A stretch of 64,000 nucleotides of DNA from Massariosphaeria phaeospora (taxonomy: Eukaryota; Ascomycota; Dothideomycetes; Pleosporales), in assembly GCA_011032825.1 (NCBI GenBank), contig JAADJZ010000001.1, positions 1,240,001 through 1,304,000 of the forward strand, read 5' to 3'. Both the position numbers and the translations under genes were made by a program. Within the stretch, counting starts at the first letter, position 1. Each line of letters starts with the position of its first letter. The notes under the pieces are model-generated. The model had not been told where the DNA came from. It worked only from the letters and a program-made list of their open reading frames with translations, and did no database searches. Below are positions 57,701 to 64,000 of the stretch, in pieces.

Positions 57701-58668
57701 AAAGAAGCCCTGCAGTTTCTTGTGAAAACCCCTGCTGATGCTGTTCGATCCTGTGCTGCTGACCGTGGTAGCGCTCGCCACTGATGGTCGCCTATCGTCG
57801 ACAGGATATACTACGGCATCATCTTTACCGCTACCTGGCCGCGCAAATGCTGGGGATAGTTGCACGTCCTCGTTGGAGTCATTGAAGAAGCTGCCAAACA
57901 CACTCGGTGGCATCGCGCTCCCATTCGTGCCTGACAAGGCCCACGGCGGGGTCGGTGAGGCTGCGCTTGCGGTGGGCGGATTGCGCGAGATGGATGGTAT
58001 CCGTCCTCCCGAGGTTTCCAGGACAGCCAGTTGTTTCCGGTAATCTCTGAAGTCCGCCACCTGCGGACTGTCCCAATTCGAGTTTTTCCTGGGTTTATGG
58101 ATTGGATCCTTGGGGGGAGGCAGTGGAGGAACAGTTCCCGGCGAGATTTCCGACTCCTTTTCGACCCTGCATCGTGGCGTTAGCTGGCTCTGACCCTCTG
58201 AGGATGCGGCCCGGGGCATATCTAGCACTGAGACAGGTGAGGGAACGCGACTGGCGCATTGTCCAAGCCTGCGATTTGCATCCACTTGACTGACTGGCTA
58301 AGAACAGGAAAAAGAACATGCGTGAAGATCAAGGGCACCACCAAGGGCCATGTGGGGCGTAGGTTCGTCGAAGCTCTGCGACAACACGAGACGACAAGCC
58401 CCAGAGGCCACCGCCACCGAGGCCCAGGCGCACAGCTTGCGCAAATGCCACAGCGCGTCACGCAATTATTCTTATTCTACGATTCTGGAAAGAGAAGCAC
58501 CAAAGAAGGCCAAGAGAGGACGTACTGGAGGTTGTGGTCCTTGGCCGTCTTCACAGTCACGGGCATGCCGCGAGAACGGTTGGCAAAGGCCCGCACCGTG
58601 TCACTGGACGCCCAGCTCTGCGAGCTCTCGATGGACCCATGGCGGCCTACATTCTCCCTCCTCGTCAT
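51760..58668 (-). CDS. CYR1: Adenylate cyclase, Ras-regulated fungal type
   Basis: Makes cAMP for the PKA pathway. Four exons: 58526-58668, 57479-58289, 51982-57309 and 51760-51927, with introns of 236, 169 and 54 nt; total 2149 aa. Domains in order: disordered Ser/Pro-rich N-terminus; Ras-associating domain (about 634-720, YCVRIFRVDSTFATLSATLN); a long leucine-rich repeat array (about 770-1410); PP2C-like domain (about 1446-1705, VVPRFRSHDDEQILGLFDGQ); class III cyclase domain (about 1766-1921, GDVSLIFTDIKNSTMLWETY with metal-binding Asp, EGDAFMVAF); and a C-terminal tail ending SMQELQQYKDEASSQLVSA. The 5' exons are joined on frame and splice logic (MTRRENVGRHGSIESSQS...KDHNL, then QVDANRRLG), so exon 1 is less certain than the rest. 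Confidence 0.95.
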
Positions 58669-59147
58669 GTTCGCGGGGGACGATGCGCCCGCGAGGGTCG
58701 GAGGACGGGCGTCGGCGTCGGCGCGGACGGCTGCTGGATTCGAGGGCTGCTGCCACACGTCCTAGGACGGCTGCTTCATCGAGGCTGGGGACGAACGGCC
58801 GGCGGGCACATGGGCGGGCGGTGCGAGGGCAGACGGGGCAGAGGAGCAGTCGTTGGGCAGGCAGAAGCGCAGCACGCGTGGATCAATTCACAGGCGCACA
58901 GCGGGGACGGAAGAGCGGTTCGCGATGGACGTTGATGGGGGAGCTGAGTCCTGACGATGGACTCCACACTACCCAGGCCTGGGAGCGGACGCCAATGCTC
59001 ATGCTCACACCCTCGGGCCCAAAGCCGCCACCTGCACTCCGGCCGCGCCCAAGCAGCCACGCTGCCGTTCGAGCCTAGACCAGCACAACAAAAGGAAGCG
59101 CCCCGGACTGTTTCTGGCGCTGGCCCCGGGCGACTCACTTGCAAGCA

Positions 59148-59176
59148 GCACCAGCACCAGCACCAGCACCAGCACC
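59148..59176. repeat. GCACCA hexamer repeat, about 5 copies
   Basis: Near-perfect GCACCA units; related to 59305-59334. Confidence 0.85.
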
Positions 59177-59304
59177 GTCCTCGGCCGGACCACGACGCCG
59201 CTCTGCTGCTCGCCACCTGCGGCCGCGACCCTCTGCCAGGCGTGCGGTCTTTGACCCGCGTCCGGGGGGGCGCACCCTGCCGCGGTATCTGGCGCAACAC
59301 TGAC

Positions 59305-59334
59305 ACCAGCACCAGCACCAGCACCAGCACCAGC
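59305..59334. repeat. ACCAGC hexamer repeat, 5 copies
   Basis: Five exact ACCAGC units. Same hexamer class as 59148-59176, and reverse-complement related to GGTGCT runs near 46853-46865 (in LTE1 exon 1) and 47516-47536. Confidence 0.85.
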
Positions 59335-60129
59335 GGCACCAGAGACACCCCCGCTCGCGGTGCCCCAAGCCACAATACGGTGGCGCTGGGACCGCCGCTT
59401 AAACCTCCGCTCCCGCCTGGCACTACCCACAGTCCACACTGGCTGCATCGGACGACGACGACCAGACAACCCAGCCGTTATCACCGATGATACATATACA
59501 CAATACATACATACCCTATAGATAAATTACTGCTCTCCCGCAGTCCCACAACAGCTCCCCAAGTGCCGAGCTGCCTTCTCGAGCGAGAGAGAGGGCGTGT
59601 TTGGGGGGTGCAAGTGCATGTTCTCGGACACTGCGCTGCATGTCTAGGGTGCCTGTTGGCCAACGCCGCCGTCCTTTGTTATCTATCACCCACCGAACAA
59701 CCTCGAGGCGCAACCTCGGGACTATGCAGAGCACTGACGCGGGGCATTACTGCGCTGCATACGGAGTACACGTGGAACAGCTACTTAATTAGGCCTCGTT
59801 GCATCGCACTGCAGCAGCAAATGTCCCCTGAACAAGTCTACGCAGCCCCATGACACGGAAACGGGGTATAAACTTGTACTGATAAACGTATGAAACAATG
59901 AGAAGCTGAACGGCCCTCTTCGAAAATCAAAAGCAAGCAACGTGTTTTCAGAAAGACCGCAGCGCGCGTTCCACCGGGGCCGACTGCAGGAGGGATCAAA
60001 ACACGTCCGGATCATGACAGCGCCGTTCGTATCGGCGCCGAGATACTGACCGTCGGTATACATAGGAGCGTAATATTGCTGTGCGCATCAGCGCAAAGTT
60101 AGGAAACTGATACAAACCTCACTCGCCCG

Positions 60130-62590
60130 TCACGACGTTGAGCCGCGGCCCAGTGCGGCTCTGAGGATTTCTTGCCAATTGGGAGTCGAGTTGGCCTGCG
60201 GGGTGCTCTGTTGCGGAGCTGCTTGAGGTTGGGATTGGGGCTGGGGCTGGGCTTGGCCTTGGTTCTGCATCGCCGCTGCGTACTGGAACCACTGTGCCCA
60301 TTGCGCCGCCAGCTGCTGCGGGTCCTGTGCCGGAGCCTGTGCCGGAGCTTGTGCTGAGGGTTGCGCTGGGGCTTGAGCTGGGGCTTGCTGCGCGTATTGA
60401 CTGGCATAAGCGCCAGCCGATATACCAGTGTAGCCTGCTGTGCCGGTTGCTGTCGAGTATGTAGTTGATGATTGAGCCGAATTCGAGTACGGCGCAGCAT
60501 ATCCAGCAGGGTTGACCTCATTATTGTATGCGTACGCACTGGCATTGGTGGACGCTGGAGGACGAGAAGCAGGTGCTGGGGAGGCCTGTTGAGATCGCCT
60601 TCTGCTGTTGCCAGACGCATTGCCCCCTGGCGGAGAACGATGTGAGGACCGGCCGCGGTTCTGCCGTCCAGGCGAAGAGGATGAGACAGATCGGTTCTCT
60701 TGTTGTCGAACATCCCTTTGGCGGTGCTGCTCATGTCCTTTTCCATGCCTGTCTGATTGGCCCCTGGCGAAACGACCGCGATCTCCTCGAGCTCCCCCAC
60801 CCCGATCTCCTCGCCCTCCAGGGGCTCCACCACCACGGTCGTTTCGACTGCGGTCGCCTCGCCCTCCGCTGGAATTACGATCGCTTCCGCGGCCTCCATT
60901 GGCACCGCGATCAGCTCGAGCCCCACCGCCACCACGATCACCTCGTGCTCCCCCACGACCACGATCGCCTCGCGCTCCACCCCCACCGCCGCGGTCACCA
61001 CGTGCTCCACCGCCGCCACCACCTCTTCCTCGAAAGCCGCGCCCGCGATCAGGCCAACCTCCTCTACCGCCGCGCAACATGCCTCTGCGTACATGACTCC
61101 TATCTTCGAGGGGAGCACCTGCGCCGACAATCTCTTCGAAACGGTCTGGTCTAGTCAGGGGCCTATACATGCCTTCTTCGTCATCGTCACTGTAATTTAG
61201 ACCGCCGCCTTGGTACATGGTTGTGTAACTGGTACTAGGTCTGTCGGCATACGCCGTTGCCAGGGCCTCTTCCTGCGGATCACGGTTGGCCTCATTCCAT
61301 GCTCTCTTCTTCGCATCCTTTTTGCTTTTCTTGTGTTCTGCCTCTTTCTCGTCGTCCGAGAACTCGACATCATGAGTTTCTTCGTCGTGTAGGTCCGATG
61401 CGTCCGTGTGCTTTTGCGCCCTGAGAGGTTCGGTGAACACGAACGTTGAGTGTTCGTTGACGTAGAATATAGACGTGTCTTTTGATATTCCCAATGCTGC
61501 AATTTCCGCTGGGTCAGAAAAGCCCAAGGTATACCTTGGTTCTTGGACGCGACCAATAGTTTCAGAGACTTGCCCAATGACTGTGCGGTTACCTAGACAT
61601 AAGGCGGATTCGGACTCGAGCACTTGATAATCCCCAGACACCTTTGCCTTTATCAATACCAGATTGTCTACTATCGATTCGACATGGCCGAGCTCCGTTA
61701 TCCTTGTTTCGTCAGTTACCGTGATGTCTGGTTTCTTATATTCTTCAACCACCTCGTTCAGCGTTCGAACTTTGGCCTTTTCAGAAGTGACTGGTTCGTT
61801 GGCCGACTCCTCCATGAGCCTGCGGATCTGCTCCTCAGGACCCAACAGTTCGCCTTCTTCAGACTTGTCGTCATCATCCTCGTCAGAACTGCTGTCGTCA
61901 CTGGATGCATCGGAAGACAAGTCCGAATTCTCAGAGTCTATCTGCCACTCGGCCTCGTTGTTCCCTTTGTTGACTTCGCCGACACGCAGAAAATCGGCCT
62001 TGGAATCGACTACGTTTGTCGAATCTTGGTTGGCAGCGTATAGGACAACTGAGCTATCTTCCTGTGCTTTGGGCGCGCACATGTCGGGATCGGTCGCAGT
62101 AGGGTTGGCAAAGGCATCATCTGGGTGGGTCCATTAGACGCAGGAGACGACATTTCTCAAGCGAAGGCTTACCATTTGGAGCGACCCAACCCGTCTGCTG
62201 CTCAGCCGTGGCTGGCACGGCTGTTTTTACGTCACTGTAGAAAGCTTCCGAGTCTGATATCTCGCCTTCATCGGCTTCGTCGCCGTCAACAACAGTATGC
62301 GAGCCATTCTGCAGGGAACTTCGCTCGACAGGGGGTGGATGACCGAGGAACCCAAGTCCCGGGATGGGCGACGCGGAGAAGCTCGCAGAAGCAGAGGCGG
62401 CTTCGGCGGACGCTGAGAGATCTTCAGCGTCTACAGAGCCTGATGCAGGCTTGGTAGGGGCCGTGTCGTAGAAGTCATCGTCCAAATCATCGATGGGCGA
62501 ACTCGGCACGTCGAGAGTCGATGTGCCGTTACTGCGGCCATCGAGGTCGAGCCGCGCCCTCTTTGTGGGAGGTTCGACAGAGTTTGACAT
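60130..62590 (-). CDS. NAF1: H/ACA snoRNP assembly factor Naf1
   Basis: Nuclear assembly factor that binds Cbf5 and loads H/ACA RNPs before Gar1 replaces it. Exons 62173-62590 and 60130-62120 (52-nt intron) give 802 aa. It starts MSNSVEPPTKRARLDLDG, then a long acidic segment (SSDASSDDSSSDEDDDDK). The Gar1/Naf1 barrel (about 275-375) reads ITELGHVESIVDNLVLIKAK, SALCLGNRTVIGQVSETIG, QEPRYTLGFS, SIFYVNEHSTFVFTEPLRA. The next segment has DASDLHDEETHDVEFSDDE. The C-terminus is a long Arg/Gly-rich tract with tandem ARGDRGGGG-like units, then Gln/Pro/Ala-rich sequence (APAQAPAQPSAQAPAQAP). An in-frame ATG at 62761 would extend the N-terminus, but 62590 gives the usual start. Head to head with ALG9. 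Confidence 0.92.
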
Positions 62591-63035
62591 GGTCCCTTTC
62601 TGCGACTGTGCAGGCAAGCGTCTGTGCAGTGATGGGTCCGTAGCTTTCACGACTTTGCTAGAGGTCGTCGTGGTTACGTCGCGAAAGAGAATCTTTCGCT
62701 CAAGGGCTGCTTCCAGTAATGAGGTGTCCGTGCGCACTTGGCGCGCTAATGCCCATTGCATCTCTGCTGTCAGCCCTACGCCTTGGCAAGAGCGATCCTG
62801 TCCTCAACTTCTCAACCCCAGGGGCCAGACAAGCCGGTGCATATTGATGCCTTCCCACTCATGAGCGACATGCTGTCGGTGGCGACCATTATACTGTACT
62901 GTTCTAGTGCAGCTACTTCTATAGTGGTATCGTGACTCGTCTCGTGCTCCCAGACTTGAGTGTTCACTCATTTGACTCGACATCCTCGTCGTCCAAGATA
63001 TCATCTTAGTATTTCAGCGCCATCAGCTTTGCATA
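62591..63035. promoter_or_regulatory. Bidirectional promoter region NAF1 / ALG9
   Basis: 445 bp between divergent start codons. No TATA or other defined motif is recognised. Confidence 0.45.
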
Positions 63036-64000
63036 ATGGCGCCCAACCCAGCTTCAGAGACTGTGGCTATGAAGTCCGTATCACGGAAGATATCACAGTA
63101 AGATGCCGGATCTACTGCCTTCATCTCGCTGACGGCGGACCCAGGAAATCGCGTCCTGAGCCACCAAAACCCCCACAGCTTGAACCAATCACTGCATTCT
63201 ATATCTTCCTCGGTGCCAACGCTTTTGCTGCGGTGTTTTCGCCGATACAGGACTGTGATGAAGTGTTCAATTATTGGGAGCCTACGCACTACATTACCCA
63301 TGGATACGGGTTGCAGACGTGGGAATACTCCCCAGACTATGCAATCCGAAGCTGGGCATATACTGGCTTGCATGCGACAGTGATAGGGATGAGCCGACTT
63401 TTGTCCAGCTCCAAAGTCTTTCAGTTCTACTTTCTTCGACTCGTCTTGACGACAGTATGCGCTATATGCGAGACCCGCCTATACTCTGTCATCTCGAAGA
63501 CTATGAATCCACGCGTAGCCATATTTTTCTTAATGGCTTTGGTGCTCAGTCCTGGCATGTACCATGCGTCTCCTGCCTACCTACCTTCTAGCTTTGCTAT
63601 GTATACGATCATGTTAGGCTTTTCCGCCTTCATGGACTGGCAAGGAGGTATGCGTACTGCGCAAGGTATACTTTGGTTTGCCATCGGGAGTCTACTTGGG
63701 TGGCCTTTTGCGGCTGCTCTCGTCCTTCCGTTTATTGTTGAAGAGACTATACTAGCCTATACTACCGGAGAAGTCTACGCCGGTTTCAGACGACTGCTAG
63801 ACGGAGCATTGAGATCCACGATTCTGTTGGTATGTAACCCATGTGACTACACCACGACGAAGCTTATCTCGATTTAGATTGTTCAAACAGGCATCGACAC
63901 CTTCTTTTACAAAAAGCTAGTCTCTGTGCCGCTAAACATTGTCCTATATAACGTGTTCAGCGGTGGGAGCAAGGGCCCGAACATATATGGCGTAGAGCCA
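63036..64000 (+). CDS. ALG9: Dolichol-linked mannose alpha-1,2-mannosyltransferase (5' part, runs off the window)
   Basis: ER-lumenal GT-C enzyme that adds alpha-1,2-mannoses to the lipid-linked oligosaccharide. Exons so far: 63036-63097 (MAPNPASETVAMKSVSRKIS), 63145-63829 and 63878-64000 onward, with introns of 47 and 48 nt; 290 residues are seen. The lumenal active-site loop is clear: SPIQDCDEVFNYWEPTHYIT with GYGLQTWEYSPDYAIRSWAY. Multi-span hydrophobic segments follow (IFFLMALVLSPGMYHASPAY, SLLGWPFAAALVLPFIVEET). The last residues GPNIYGVEP match the conserved Alg9 segment before WHYY. The gene continues beyond 64000. ALG1 in the same window acts earlier in the same pathway. Confidence 0.92.

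Larger units (their letters stand above)
58669..60129. other. Region upstream of CYR1, no supported gene
   Basis: 1.46 kb. G+C-rich between 58669 and 59480, with two ACCAGC hexamer repeats (59148-59176, 59305-59334). ORFs of up to 242 codons on both strands are driven by base composition and are not family-like. It probably holds the CYR1 promoter and leader and, near 60129, the NAF1 3'UTR. Confidence 0.5.

Noticed and set aside
58759..59508. Overlapping long ORFs upstream of CYR1
   Set aside because: All frames are open because of high G+C and hexamer repeats; protein sequences are repetitive Trp-Cys or Ser-Thr artefacts.

Overview
The window is nuclear DNA of a filamentous ascomycete, most likely a Dothideomycete of the Pleosporales type. 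This rests on many 45-66 nt GT-AG introns, fungal-only gene architectures (Ras-associating LRR-PP2C adenylate cyclase, Lte1, TFIIIC90, MSC2-type zinc transporter) and a Fot1/Pogo transposon carrying a mutation in a RIP-like context. Species cannot be named from the sequence alone. No rRNA, tRNA, CRISPR or bacterial-type operon was seen.

Region 1-10.3 kb is gene-poor and accessory in character. It holds a short-chain dehydrogenase (608-1423, -), an APH-fold phosphotransferase (2104-3474, +), a small GPI-anchored wall protein (5353-5926, -), and a SET-domain gene (7597-10345, +) split by a 2114-bp Fot1/Pogo-type transposon (7782-9895). The element has 44-bp terminal inverted repeats and a TA target duplication. 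Its transposase is itself broken by one in-frame stop.

Region 10.7-18.6 kb is compact housekeeping: a TFIIIC 90-kDa-type subunit, ALG1 mannosyltransferase, and a His-rich MSC2-like zinc transporter. Region 18.6-25.7 kb is mostly non-coding with microsatellites, two small novel convergent genes (20961-21390 and 21374-21601) and one conserved coiled-coil protein of unknown role (22476-23041).

Region 25.7-39.5 kb is dense: DENND6-like, VAC14, VMA12, COQ1, SWD3/WDR5-like, ISC1 and TAF12. Several are arranged head to head over short shared promoters. Themes are endolysosomal/vacuolar membrane biology (DENND6, Vac14, Vma12), sphingolipid and ubiquinone metabolism, and RNA polymerase II regulation.

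Region 39.5-64 kb carries three large minus-strand genes: LTE1-type Ras-family GEF (41632-47108), adenylate cyclase CYR1 (51760-58668) and NAF1 (60130-62590). It also has one proline-rich protein of unknown role (49047-50070) and the 5' part of ALG9 (63036 to the window end, +). ALG1 and ALG9 act in the same lipid-linked oligosaccharide pathway at the ER.

I resolved exon structures by hand using GT/AG sites, reading-frame continuity and family alignment from memory; every multi-exon total is a whole number of codons. The most interesting object is the transposon-split SET gene. I did not find convincing evidence of a wholly new multi-gene system.
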